DNA of 64,000 nt from Cellulosimicrobium sp. Marseille-Q4280 (GCF_943181405.1 NZ_CALPBY010000003.1:558001-622000), one strand, 5' to 3'; counted from the first letter of the stretch, positions 17,809-25,834 are shown. A program made the numbers and translations. The notes: generated from the letters alone by a model not told the origin.

Positions 17809-19088
17809 CGGGTGCTTCCCTTCGTCGGTCCCGGTGTCGGGCCCGGATCCCGCGGGACGAGTGCCCGCGGCGAGCTGGTGAGGACCATCCGGCGCACGGG
17901 CGTCGTCACGGCGGGCCACGGCAGCGGCCCCGCGGGCGTGAGCGAACCCAGCACGACGGCGCGCCGTGCGCCCGTCGCCCGACGCCGGTGCTCGCCCTGC
18001 GCCGTGCCCGGCAGCCCGTGCGCGGACAGGAAGCCGAGCAGGGCGAAGAGGTAGGCCTCCTTGGCGTCGACCGGCAGGCCGAGCGCGTCAGCCGTCACGA
18101 CCGTGCAGCCCGAGGCGACCCGGGCATCCAGCGCGGCGCGCAGCCGGTCGAGCAGGACGGGGTTGCGCGCGCCGCCACCGGAGACGACGACGCGACGCAC
18201 GTCGTGGCCGGCGAGCGCGTCGGCGACGCTCACAGCCGTGACCTCGGTGAGCGTCGCGACGATGTCAGGTCCCGTGAGGTCGGGTCGGACCGCGGCGAGA
18301 CGCCGCTGGACATAGGTCGCGTCGAAGAGCTCGCGCCCCGTCGACTTCGGCGCGGGCGCGGCGAAGTACGGGTCGTCGAGCAGCGCCGCGAGCGCCACGC
18401 CGTCGGCCGAGCCCTGCGCGGCGAGCGCGCCGTCGCGGTCGTACGCGAGACGCCCGTCGGTGAGCGCGGCGACGGCGACATCGAGCAGGCAGTTCCCGGG
18501 TCCGGTGTCCCAGCCGGTGACGGGGTCGTCGACGCGCCCGACGAGCGTGACGTTCGCGATGCCGCCGAGGTTGAGCGCGGCGGTCAGCCCGGTGCCCTGG
18601 TCGGCGGGGTCGCTCCCGAGCCACAGCGCGTCGAGCACGCTGACGAGCGGTGCACCGTGCCCGCCGGCAGCGACGTCCGCGACGCGGAAGTCGCTGATCA
18701 CGGGACGCTTGACGTGCTCCGCGATCCACGCGGCGCTGCCGAGCTGGAGCGTCCCGCGCGTCCTCGCCCCGACCACCCAGTGGTAGATGGTCTGGCCGTG
18801 CGACGCGACGAGGTCCGCGTCCCCGCCGGCGACGTCGTCGATCGCGCGACGCCCCGCGCGCCCGAGCTCCTGGCCGATGAGGGTGTCGAGCTGCGCGACC
18901 TCCGCGACGTCGACCGCGGCGGGCGGGAGCGCCTTGAGGATGCGCTCGCGCAACGCTGGGGGCCACGCGTACTCCGTGTGGCCGAGCGGGCGCACGCGCA
19001 GCGTGCCGTCGGGACCGAGCGAGAAGTCGGCGGCGGCCGCGTCGATCGCGTCGACCGACGTGCCGGAGGACAGCCCGAGGACGATCAC
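17805..19088 (-). CDS. anmK: Anhydro-N-acetylmuramic acid kinase
   Basis: 427 residues from GTG 19088, with a GTGA overlap to the GH3 gene stop. AnmK phosphorylates and ring-opens 1,6-anhydroMurNAc to MurNAc-6-P. Motifs: GLSSGTSVDAID at the N-terminus (ATP phosphate loop), ADLVASHGQTIYHW, GTLQLGSAAWIAE, LNLGGIANVTLV, WDTGPGNCLLD and VVVSGGGARNPVLLDRL. The C-terminal tail after the ACEAYLFALLG-like block is longer than usual and proline-rich. Its place between a glucosaminidase and MurQ gives a direct pathway from anhydromuropeptide sugar to GlcNAc-6-P. Confidence 0.95.
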   Translation of the reverse strand: MIVLGLSSGTSVDAIDAAAADFSLGPDGTLRVRPLGHTEYAWPPALRERILKALPPAAVDVAEVAQLDTLIGQELGRAGRRAIDDVAGGDADLVASHGQTIYHWVVGARTRGTLQLGSAAWIAEHVKRPVISDFRVADVAAGGHGAPLVSVLDALWLGSDPADQGTGLTAALNLGGIANVTLVGRVDDPVTGWDTGPGNCLLDVAVAALTDGRLAYDRDGALAAQGSADGVALAALLDDPYFAAPAPKSTGRELFDATYVQRRLAAVRPDLTGPDIVATLTEVTAVSVADALAGHDVRRVVVSGGGARNPVLLDRLRAALDARVASGCTVVTADALGLPVDAKEAYLFALLGFLSAHGLPGTAQGEHRRRATGARRAVVLGSLTPAGPLPWPAVTTPVRRMVLTSSPRALVPRDPGPTPGPTKGSTR

Positions 19089-20788
19089 GGGGTCACCTCC
19101 GCGCCGGGGCGGTCGAGCGTGCCCGGTGCCGCGTGTCCCGCGAGGAGCCCGACGGCGGCCCGCGCGTTGGCGCGTCCGGTGCCGCACGCGACCACCACCG
19201 CGGCAGGCACGGTGCCGCCTTCTCCGGGGCGGCCGAACCACTGCTCGACGGCGCCCGGGAACCCGGTGTGCACGACGACCAGCTCCGGCCGCGCCGCGAG
19301 CAGCGCGTCGAGACGCGCTCGCTCCCCCGACCCCGTGACCGGCTCCCTCGTCAGGACGACGAGCGGCCGGTCGGAGGCGGTGACGTCGGCGAGGACGCCC
19401 GACCACGTGTCCTCGTCCGCGGGCCGCAGGTGCAGCACGGACCCCGGGGCGAACGCCTCGTCCAGTGCGCGCTGCACGTGCTGGGCGGTGCGTCCTGCGG
19501 CGTGGTCGAACCGCAGGCGCAGGTCGACGACGTCGGGCACACCGGTCAGCGGGAGCGTCGGCGGTCCGCCCGTGGCCGGCCGGGCCACGACCCGGACGGC
19601 ATGAGCGGCGGCGGCCGCCCCCACCGCCTCGAGGTCCGCGAGCGCCGCGAGGGCGGCCTCGGGCGAGCAGACCACGCCGGACGACGCCTGGCGCGCGCGC
19701 GTCGCGGCGAGCGCCCGGGCGGTGCGGGCGGCGGAGGTCCGCAGCCGGTCGAGCGTCACGCGGCCCGAGGCGACCGCGCCGACGAGCGCTTCCTGCGCCT
19801 GCCGGAACAGCGTCTCGTCGTCACGGCCCACCGTGGTCCCGAGGCAGAGCAGGTCGGCGCCGCCCTCGATCGCGCGGACGGCGACCTCGCCGACGTCGTG
19901 CGGTCCGTCGTCGGTCTCTTCCGCCCGGCCGGTGCCGGTGCCGGCACGAGAGCCGGCGTCCGCACCGCCCGCGTAGGCCGCGAGCGCACCCATGTCGAGC
20001 GCGTCCGTGACGATCGGCCCGTCGAACCCCAGCGAGCGGGCGAGCTCCGCCACGGCGGGCTCGAGCGTCCCGGGCAGCGCCCCGAGGGCCGGGACCACGA
20101 CGTGCGCGGTCATGAGCGCGTCGAGCCGCTCCTCGGGCGCGACCGCGGCTCCGACGGTCGCCGCGAACGGCGGCAGGTCGCGGGCGCGGAGCTCGTCGAG
20201 GCTCGCGTCGACGACCGGGAGGGACAGGTGCGAGTCGACGTTCGTCGCGCCGTGCCCCGGGAAGTGCTTGCCGCACGCCCCCGCTCCGCCCGCGTGCAGC
20301 CCGCGGACGAAGGCTGCCCCGTGCCGCGCGACGAGCGTGGGGTCCGCACCGAACGAGCGCACGCCGATGACGGGGTTGTCGGGGTCGGAGTTCACGTCGA
20401 CGTCGGGCGCGAGGTCCAGGTCGATGCCGGTCGCGGTGAGCAGGCGCCCGAGCGCACGCCCGACCGTCTCGGTCAGCGCGACGTCGTCGACCACGCCGAG
20501 CGCCGCGTTGCCGGGGATCCCGGAGCCCGTCGCGGCCTCGAGCCGCGACACGTCGCCGCCCTCCTCGTCGACGGCGATCAGCAGGTCCGGCGCGACCTCG
20601 CGGAGGCGCGCCGAGAGCCTGGCGGTCGTCGCGACGTCGGGCGTGTTGTGGCCGAAGTAGAGCACGCCCGCCAGGCCGTGCCCGGCGGCGTCGACGAGCC
20701 ACGCGGGCGGCTCCTGGGTGCCGGTGAAGCCCGGGAGGAGGACGCCGTTCACGGCCCGGACGACCTCGTCCGCGGTCGGGGCGCTCAT
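19085..20788 (-). CDS. nagZ: GH3 family beta-N-acetylglucosaminidase, NagZ-like
   Basis: 567 residues from ATG 20788, overlapping the permease stop by ATGA. GH3 hydrolase with the NagZ signature KHFPGHG (174-180) followed by D185-S-H187, the His/Asp dyad of the mobile loop that is diagnostic of N-acetylglucosaminidases, and IVTDALDMGA with the probable nucleophile D262. A second alpha/beta domain (about 370-567) follows, as in Bacillus-type NagZ rather than the short E. coli enzyme. No signal peptide is visible at this start, so it should act in the cytosol on imported GlcNAc-MurNAc fragments, which fits its position after the importer genes and before anmK and murQ. The low-complexity ADAGSRAGTGTGRAEETDDG insert near 275-295 is unusual. 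Confidence 0.9.
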   Translation of the reverse strand: MSAPTADEVVRAVNGVLLPGFTGTQEPPAWLVDAAGHGLAGVLYFGHNTPDVATTARLSARLREVAPDLLIAVDEEGGDVSRLEAATGSGIPGNAALGVVDDVALTETVGRALGRLLTATGIDLDLAPDVDVNSDPDNPVIGVRSFGADPTLVARHGAAFVRGLHAGGAGACGKHFPGHGATNVDSHLSLPVVDASLDELRARDLPPFAATVGAAVAPEERLDALMTAHVVVPALGALPGTLEPAVAELARSLGFDGPIVTDALDMGALAAYAGGADAGSRAGTGTGRAEETDDGPHDVGEVAVRAIEGGADLLCLGTTVGRDDETLFRQAQEALVGAVASGRVTLDRLRTSAARTARALAATRARQASSGVVCSPEAALAALADLEAVGAAAAAHAVRVVARPATGGPPTLPLTGVPDVVDLRLRFDHAAGRTAQHVQRALDEAFAPGSVLHLRPADEDTWSGVLADVTASDRPLVVLTREPVTGSGERARLDALLAARPELVVVHTGFPGAVEQWFGRPGEGGTVPAAVVVACGTGRANARAAVGLLAGHAAPGTLDRPGAEVTP

Positions 20789-21702
20789 CCCTTCACCGAG
20801 CCCGCGGTGAGGCCCGAGGACAGGTTGCGCTGGACGAGCACGAAGAAGATCAGGACGGGCAGGGTGATGATCGTCGACGCGGCCATGACCGCTCCCCAGT
20901 CCGTGGTGTTCTCGCCGAAGAACTTCTGCAGGCCGATCGGCACCGTGTACTTGCTCGACTGCTGCAGGAAGGTCAGCGCGAAGATGAACTCGTTCCACGC
21001 GGTGATGAAGGAGAAGACGCTCGTCGCGACGACGCCGGGCGCGACGAGCGGGACGAGGATCTTCCAGAACATCCGGCCCCACGACGCGCCGTCGAGGTAG
21101 GCGGCCTCCTCGAGCTCGACCGGCACGGCCGCGACGAACCCGCGCAGCGTCCAGATCGCGAACGGCAGGGCGAACGCCAGGTAGACGACCGTCAGCCCGA
21201 GCAGCGAGTTGAGCATGTTGAGGGTGCGCATCTGGAGGAACAGCGGGATGACCAGCGCCTCGAGCGGCACCATCTGCACCATGAGGATCAGGACGAGCAT
21301 CGACCGGCGGAACCGGAAGCGGAAGCGGCTCACGGCGACGGCCGCGAGCAGCGCGATGATCGACGACGCGAGCACCGTGCCGACCGCGACGAGCACGGAG
21401 TTGCGCAGGTACTGACCGAAGCCGCCGTCGTCGATCACCGTGAGGAAGTTGTCCCACGTGACGCCGGCCGGCAGGAGCCGGGCGCCGCGCGTCGCGGCCT
21501 CGGGGTCGATCGCCGAGGAGAACATCCAGTACGCGGGGAACAGCGAGAACAGCAGCAGCGCGACCATGCCGGCGGTCTTCGCGCCGGCGGCGCCGGGGCG
21601 GCGGCGGTGCGCGCGCAGGACCTGCGGGGTCCTCCCGCCCGGGCCGTCGGTGCTACCGGCGCCGTGGGGGGCCGTGCCACGGTCGAGGGTCGGGGCGCTC
21701 AC
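20785..21702 (-). CDS. ABC sugar transporter permease, MalG type
   Basis: 305 residues from GTG 21702 (GTGA overlap with the preceding permease). About six membrane segments follow a polar N-terminus. The EAA loop reads VELEEAAYLDGASWGRMFWKILVPLVAPG, the site that contacts the ATPase. The family is CUT1-type inner-membrane permease. There is no ATP-binding gene in the operon, so a shared MsiK-like ATPase elsewhere is expected. Confidence 0.92.
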   Translation of the reverse strand: MSAPTLDRGTAPHGAGSTDGPGGRTPQVLRAHRRRPGAAGAKTAGMVALLLFSLFPAYWMFSSAIDPEAATRGARLLPAGVTWDNFLTVIDDGGFGQYLRNSVLVAVGTVLASSIIALLAAVAVSRFRFRFRRSMLVLILMVQMVPLEALVIPLFLQMRTLNMLNSLLGLTVVYLAFALPFAIWTLRGFVAAVPVELEEAAYLDGASWGRMFWKILVPLVAPGVVATSVFSFITAWNEFIFALTFLQQSSKYTVPIGLQKFFGENTTDWGAVMAASTIITLPVLIFFVLVQRNLSSGLTAGSVKG

Positions 21703-22703
21703 AGCTCCTCCTCCTTGAACAGGGTGCGCATGTACACGAGCGTGATGCCGAGCAGGATGAGCGTGAGGAGCACGGCGATCGCCGAGCCCATGCCGTACTT
21801 GCCCTGCGCGAACGACTCGATGTACGACCACACGCCGAGGTTGAACACGTCCTTGTTGCCGCCGTTGCCGCCGGGCATGAGGTAGATCTGCGTGAAGACC
21901 TTGAAGTCCCAGATGGTCGACAGGATCGTCACGACGGCGAACACCGGGCGCAGGATCGGCGCGGTGATGGACCAGAAGCGGCGCCACGCCGAGGCACCGT
22001 CGACCTTGGCGGCCTCGTGCAGCTCGTGCGGGATGGTCATGAGACCGGCGAGCACGGTGATCGCGACGAACGGGAAGCCGTGGTGCACGACGTTGAGCGT
22101 CGCGATCGCGTAGAACGACAGGCGCTCGGTGAACCAGTTGACCGTGCCGGGCTCGATCGCCCCGACGCCCTCCAGGACCGACGCGACGAGTCCGTTGAGC
22201 GGGTCGAAGATCCAGATCCACACGTACGTGCCGGTGATCGCGGGCACGGCCCATGCGACCATGATCGCCGTCGCGCCGACACCCCTCCACACCGGCCCGA
22301 GCGTGTTGAGGAACAGCGCGACCGCCGTGCCGAGGACCACGGTGAGCACGACGCACGCGAGCGCGAAGAGCACGGTGTTCGGCAGGACGACGGTCCACAG
22401 ATAGCTGTCGCCGAGGATGTCGGCGTAGTTCTGCAGGCCGATCCAGTTGGACTCGCCGCTCGCGATCTGGCGCAGCCCGTAGTCCTGGAGCGAGAGCAGG
22501 ACGACGCGCACGAGCGGCCACAGGAGCAGCACGCCGAGCACGACCAGCGCCGGGCCGAGCAGCAGCCAGGGTCGCAGGGCGGACCGGTGCCCGAGTCCGG
22601 GTCGGCGCCGCGGCGGGCGGGTGGGGGTGGTGGCCGACGGCGCCGGTGCGCCCGGTCCTGCCGGGTCCACCGAGGCGCCGGGAGCGGCTCTCAGGTCTGC
22701 CAT
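21699..22703 (-). CDS. ABC sugar transporter permease, MalF type
   Basis: 334 residues. A proline-rich cytoplasmic N-terminus (about 1-40) leads into LRPWLLLGPALVVLGVLLLWPLV, and the EAA loop is PHELHEAAKVDGASAWRRFWSITAPILRPV. About six transmembrane segments. It pairs with the MalG-type subunit encoded directly after it. Separated from the binding protein gene by a 108-nt spacer with a stable hairpin. Confidence 0.92.
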   Translation of the reverse strand: MADLRAAPGASVDPAGPGAPAPSATTPTRPPRRRPGLGHRSALRPWLLLGPALVVLGVLLLWPLVRVVLLSLQDYGLRQIASGESNWIGLQNYADILGDSYLWTVVLPNTVLFALACVVLTVVLGTAVALFLNTLGPVWRGVGATAIMVAWAVPAITGTYVWIWIFDPLNGLVASVLEGVGAIEPGTVNWFTERLSFYAIATLNVVHHGFPFVAITVLAGLMTIPHELHEAAKVDGASAWRRFWSITAPILRPVFAVVTILSTIWDFKVFTQIYLMPGGNGGNKDVFNLGVWSYIESFAQGKYGMGSAIAVLLTLILLGITLVYMRTLFKEEEL

Positions 22704-22766
22704 GGTCGTCCTTGCGTGTCGTCCGGGCGCGTCAGCCGTGCGGAGGGGTTCGGGCGGGGCGTCGAG

Positions 22767-22797
22767 CGCCGGGCCGCGGGATCGCCGCGGCCCGGCG
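22767..22797 (-). other. Stem-loop between the binding-protein and permease genes
   Basis: A perfect 13-bp stem (22767-22779 with 22785-22797, loop GATCG) 15 nt after the binding protein stop, with no T-run. Such elements often stabilise the binding protein message and lower permease expression; that role is inferred. Confidence 0.6.
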
Positions 22798-22811
22798 TCG
22801 GTCGCGTCCGG

Positions 22812-24122
22812 TCAGGAACCGAACGTCTCGTCCATGTCGGCGGCCGCGGTGTCGGCTGCCTCCTGGACGCTCGCGCTGCCCGAGAGGATCGACTGCAGCA
22901 TGGTCTCGAGCGTCTTCTTGCCCTGGATCTGGCCGTACAGCGGCGTCACCGGCACGGAACGGCCGGCCTCGACCATCTGCTCGGCGAAGGGCGCCACCAG
23001 CGGGTCGTCCTCGGCGATGACGTTCTCGAGCAGCGACGTCTGGCCCGGGAAGTAGCCGGACTGCTGTCCCCACTCCTCGGCGAAGTCGCCCGTCGACATC
23101 ATCTCGACGAACTCCCAGGCGAGGTCCTGCTTGTCGCTCTCCGCGAAGACGCCGAGGTGCGAGCCGCCGAGGAAGGAGTCGGACAGGCCCTCGGTCTGAC
23201 CGGGGATCGGGAAGGCACCGATCTTGCCCTCCATCTCGGGGACGTCGGCCAGGATCTTGCCCGGGGTCCACGAGCCGGAGATCATCATGCCGACCTGACC
23301 CTGCTCGAACGCGGCGAGGAGGTCGGTCTCCTTCCACGTCGTGGCGGCGGCGGTCGAGAAGTCGTGCTCCGTCGCGAGGCCCGTGTAGAACTCGAGGCCC
23401 TCGACCGACGCGGGAGAGCTGATCTCCGACGTCCAGGTGTCGCCGTCCTGCGTCGCGAGGTCGCCGCCCGCGCCCCAGACGAACGGCATCGCGCCGTACT
23501 GGCTGTCGCCCGCGACGGGGAACGGGATGATCTCGGGGTTCGCGGCCTTCAGCGCGTCGGCCGCCTCGACGAGCCCGTCCCACGAGGTCGGCGGCTCGAT
23601 GCCCGCGGCCTCGAACAGGTCCGTGCGGTAGACGATCGACCGGACGCCCGCGTACCACGGCATCCCGTAGATGCCGCCGTCGAGCGTCGCCGACTCGAGC
23701 AGGCCCGGCACGAGGTCGTCCTCGAGGCCGGCCTCGGAGATCCGGTCGGTGAGGTCCGCGAGGGCGCCGACCTCGGCGAACTCGCCGGTCCACGTGGTGC
23801 CGACCTCGGCGACGTCGGGCGTGGTGCCGCCCGCGATGGAGGTCGTGAACTTGTCGTGGGCGCTGGCCCACGGCTGGAACTCGATCTGGAGGTCGGCGCC
23901 CGTCTCTTCCTTGAAAGCGGTCGTCACCTCGTCGAAGAACGCGTCGGCGTCGGGGTTGGTGCCCTCCATGATCCAGACGGTGAGGGTCTCGCCCGTGAAG
24001 TCGCCGGAGCCGGAGTCCGCGGAGCCGTCCGCGTCACCGCCGCCGTCCGACCCGCCGCACGCGGACAGCCCGAGTGCGAGGAGGAGGGTGCCCGTGACGG
24101 CCACCGTGCTGCGTCGCTGCAT
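22812..24122 (-). CDS. Sugar-binding lipoprotein of an ABC importer
   Basis: 436 residues from ATG 24122 with AGGAAG upstream. A lipobox LGLSAC-GG (cysteine near residue 22) follows a short hydrophobic core, then a Gly/Asp/Ser linker. The body is a type 1 (CUT1) solute-binding protein: LTVWIMEGTNPDADAFFDEVTTAFKEETG, GTTPDVAEVGTTW, YGMPWYAGVRSIVYRTDLFEAAG, GQVGMMISGSW and KQDLAWEFVEMM. Ligand not deducible from sequence; the downstream nagZ-anmK-murQ genes suggest a muropeptide disaccharide or MurNAc derivative. First gene of the operon and preceded by the repeated operator. Confidence 0.93.
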   Translation of the reverse strand: MQRRSTVAVTGTLLLALGLSACGGSDGGGDADGSADSGSGDFTGETLTVWIMEGTNPDADAFFDEVTTAFKEETGADLQIEFQPWASAHDKFTTSIAGGTTPDVAEVGTTWTGEFAEVGALADLTDRISEAGLEDDLVPGLLESATLDGGIYGMPWYAGVRSIVYRTDLFEAAGIEPPTSWDGLVEAADALKAANPEIIPFPVAGDSQYGAMPFVWGAGGDLATQDGDTWTSEISSPASVEGLEFYTGLATEHDFSTAAATTWKETDLLAAFEQGQVGMMISGSWTPGKILADVPEMEGKIGAFPIPGQTEGLSDSFLGGSHLGVFAESDKQDLAWEFVEMMSTGDFAEEWGQQSGYFPGQTSLLENVIAEDDPLVAPFAEQMVEAGRSVPVTPLYGQIQGKKTLETMLQSILSGSASVQEAADTAAADMDETFGS

Positions 24123-24212
24123 GCCGTGACACTTCCTTTCTGGTCGGCCGCTGGGGAGACGGCCGGGTCGTGTGCTCCTGATGTGCCGCGCGCTGCCGAG
24201 GCGGCTCGTGCG

Positions 24213-24264
24213 GCGTGAAACTTACTTCCATCAGTGAGCGTATGCGTGAAGATTACTGCCAGCA
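24213..24264 (-). promoter_or_regulatory. Tandem operator around the -10 box of the amino-sugar operon
   Basis: Two related elements, GCGTGAAACTTACTTCCA (from 24213) and GCGTGAAGATTACTGCCA (from 24244), are repeated in the same orientation 31 bp apart, about three helical turns. On the minus strand the first reads TGGAAGTAAGTTTCA, an imperfect palindrome of the form TGRAA-N5-TTYCA. A -10 hexamer TACGCT (complement of 24237-24242) lies exactly between the copies, so one copy covers the -35/spacer and the other the expected start point. This suggests repression. An RpiR/MurR-type protein is a reasonable guess from the pathway; no regulator is present in the window. Confidence 0.6.
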
Positions 24265-24340
24265 CGCGACGAACGGAAGCCGGGCGCACAGATGTTGCAC
24301 GTTCTTAACAATCCCCGGCACGTGCGGTCCGCCCGTGCCC

Positions 24341-24440
24341 GCGAGGTAGCACCGCGGTCGGCGAAGTAGTACCGCAGCCCGCGAAGTAGTACCGCGGTCC
24401 CGCGAGGTAGTACCGCAGTCCGGTGACGTAGTACCGAGGT
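24341..24440. repeat. Five degenerate 20-21-bp tandem repeats, core GCGARGTAGTACCGC
   Basis: GCGAGGTAG or close variants begin at 24341, 24361, 24381, 24402 and 24423, each followed by (T/C)ACCG and a short GC linker. Periods are 20, 20, 21 and 21 bp, close to two helical turns. The array lies beyond the lipoate ligase gene terminator and upstream of the amino-sugar operon promoter. The core is the same as in the hairpin at 15453-15524. Not coding. Confidence 0.8.
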
Positions 24441-24460
24441 TCCACGCGCGGAACCTCGGT
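24433..24460 (-). terminator. Hairpin terminator of the lipoate ligase family gene
   Basis: ACCGAGGTTCC (24433-24443) pairs perfectly with GGAACCTCGGT (24450-24460) around a 6-nt loop, 5 nt past the stop at 24466. Confidence 0.75.
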
Positions 24461-24465
24461 GCGCG

Positions 24466-25515
24466 TCACGGCACGCGCGCGGTCCACTCCGGCGTCGAGA
24501 ACTTGGTCCGGGCCAGGTCCTCGGCCAGCGCGCGCTCCTCGGGCGTGACCTTGCCCTCGACCGTGCTGTACCGGGAGCGGAAGTGCGCCTTGAACGCCTC
24601 GATGACGTCCTCGCGCGCCATGCCCGTCTGCGAGCGCACGGGGTCGACCCGCTTGTTCGCGCTCTTCGTGCCCTTGTCCGACAGTTTCTCGCGCCCGATG
24701 CGGAGCACCTCGGTCATCTTGTCGGCGTCGATGTCGTACGCCATCGTCACGTGGTGGAGCACCGCTCCCCCGCGCAGGCGCTTCTGCGCCGCTCCCGCGA
24801 TCTTGCCCGCCGGCGACGCGATGTCGTTGAGTGGCTTGTACGTCGCATCCACGCCGACGTCGGCGAGCGCCCCGAGCACCCAGTCGTCGAGGAACGCGTA
24901 CGACCGCTCGAAGCTCAGCCCTTCGACGAGCGACGCCGGGACGTAGAGCGAGTACGTAATCGTGTTGCCGGGCTCGACGAACATCGCACCACCGCCGGAG
25001 ATGCGGCGCACCACGGTGACGCCGTGCCGCTCGGCGCCCTCGGCGTCGACCTCGTTGCGCAGCGACTGGAACGACCCGATGATCACGGCGGGTGACGCCC
25101 ACTCCCAGATCCGCAGGGTCGGGCCGCGCCGACCGGCGTCCAGCTCCTCGGTGAGCACCTGGTCGAGCGCGAGGTGCATCGCCGGGCTCTCGGGCCCCTC
25201 GTGGATCACCTCGAACTCGTGGTCGTGCCAACCCGTCGCGTGACCCAGCGCGCGACGGACCGCGATCGCGACGGCCTCGGGCGAGAACCCGATCATCGTC
25301 ACGTCGTCGCCGATCGCGCCCTGGACCGCGTTCGCGAGCTGCGACACGGTCGCCGACTCCGGCATCCCGGTCAGCGCACCGTCGATGTCCTCGAGCGCGT
25401 CGTCGGGCTCGAGGAAGAAGTCGCCGCTCACCGCGACACGGGCGAGCCGCCCCTCCTCCACCTCGACGTCGACCGCCACGAGCTTGCCACCGGGGACCTT
25501 GTACTCACCACGCAC
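24466..25515 (-). CDS. Lipoate-protein ligase A family protein with N-terminal accessory domain
   Basis: 349 residues from GTG 25515. Residues about 1-95 resemble the small lipoate ligase accessory domain (MRGEYKVPGGKLVAVDVEVEEGRL, FFLEPDDAL) that in LplA enzymes sits at the C-terminus or on a separate chain. Residues about 105-345 are the BPL/LplA catalytic domain: LRIWEWASPAVIIGSFQS, VTVVRRISGGGAMF (the RRxSGGGA motif), and NDIASPAGKIAGAAQKR with the expected active-site lysine. It should attach lipoate or octanoate to carrier domains, but some family members are transferases, so the exact reaction is open. It stands alone between two repeat blocks. Confidence 0.85.
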   Translation of the reverse strand: MRGEYKVPGGKLVAVDVEVEEGRLARVAVSGDFFLEPDDALEDIDGALTGMPESATVSQLANAVQGAIGDDVTMIGFSPEAVAIAVRRALGHATGWHDHEFEVIHEGPESPAMHLALDQVLTEELDAGRRGPTLRIWEWASPAVIIGSFQSLRNEVDAEGAERHGVTVVRRISGGGAMFVEPGNTITYSLYVPASLVEGLSFERSYAFLDDWVLGALADVGVDATYKPLNDIASPAGKIAGAAQKRLRGGAVLHHVTMAYDIDADKMTEVLRIGREKLSDKGTKSANKRVDPVRSQTGMAREDVIEAFKAHFRSRYSTVEGKVTPEERALAEDLARTKFSTPEWTARVP

Positions 25516-25556
25516 CCGCCCAGCCTAAGCCCGACACCCGAGTCCCGGGCCGCGGG

Positions 25557-25682
25557 CCGGAGCGGGCGGGCCGGAGCGGGCGGGCCGGAGCGGGCGGGCC
25601 GGAGCGGGCGGGCCGGAGCGGGCGGGCCGGAGCGGGCGGGCCGGAGCGGGCGGGCCGGAGCGGGCGGGCCGGAGCGGGCGGG
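25557..25682. repeat. Nine perfect copies of a 14-bp repeat
   Basis: CCGGAGCGGGCGGG is repeated nine times without change. A 14-bp period is not a multiple of three, so it is not a peptide repeat. It lies between the cimA stop and the start of the lipoate ligase gene, both on the minus strand, and would appear in any read-through transcript. Confidence 0.95.
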
Positions 25683-25757
25683 GTCGCGGGTCGTGGCGGG
25701 TCTGGCGGGAGGCCGCGAGGAACGAGCGGCCGGATGGTAGACCCGCGACCCCGCCCG
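25675..25757. repeat. 18-bp perfect inverted repeat joining two 14-bp arrays
   Basis: Bases 25675-25692 are the exact reverse complement of 25740-25757, with 47 nt between. The left arm overlaps the end of the nine-copy array and the right arm overlaps the start of a second 14-bp array, so the whole block is a large imperfect palindrome. Confidence 0.9.
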
Positions 25758-25834
25758 CGGAGGCCCGCCCGCGGAGGCCCGCCCGCGGAGGATCACCCGC
25801 GAAGACCCACCCGCGAAGGCCCTCCCGCGGTTAC
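25751..25834. repeat. Second 14-bp array, six decaying copies
   Basis: Six 14-bp units run from 25751: two identical CCGCCCGCGGAGGC, then variants ending GGAGGA, CGAAGAC, CGAAGGC and CGGTTAC. The unit resembles the reverse complement of the first array unit apart from four central bases, so the arrays face each other. Copies diverge with distance from the centre. It ends 15 nt before the cimA stop. Confidence 0.85.

Noticed and set aside
22767-22797. True terminator between binding protein and permease genes
   Set aside because: No T-run, and the downstream permeases have no promoter of their own that I can see; read as a differential-expression stem-loop instead.
22017-24218. Long plus-strand open frame opposite the permease and binding protein genes
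   Set aside because: Composition is that of antisense high-GC frames, with no domain; the opposite strand is clearly coding.
24341-24440. CRISPR-like short repeat array
   Set aside because: Units are degenerate, with a 20-21-bp total period and no unique spacers of constant length; no cas genes in the window.
25557-25834. CRISPR array or coding repeats
   Set aside because: Units are directly adjacent with no spacers, and the 14-bp period shifts the reading frame at each copy.
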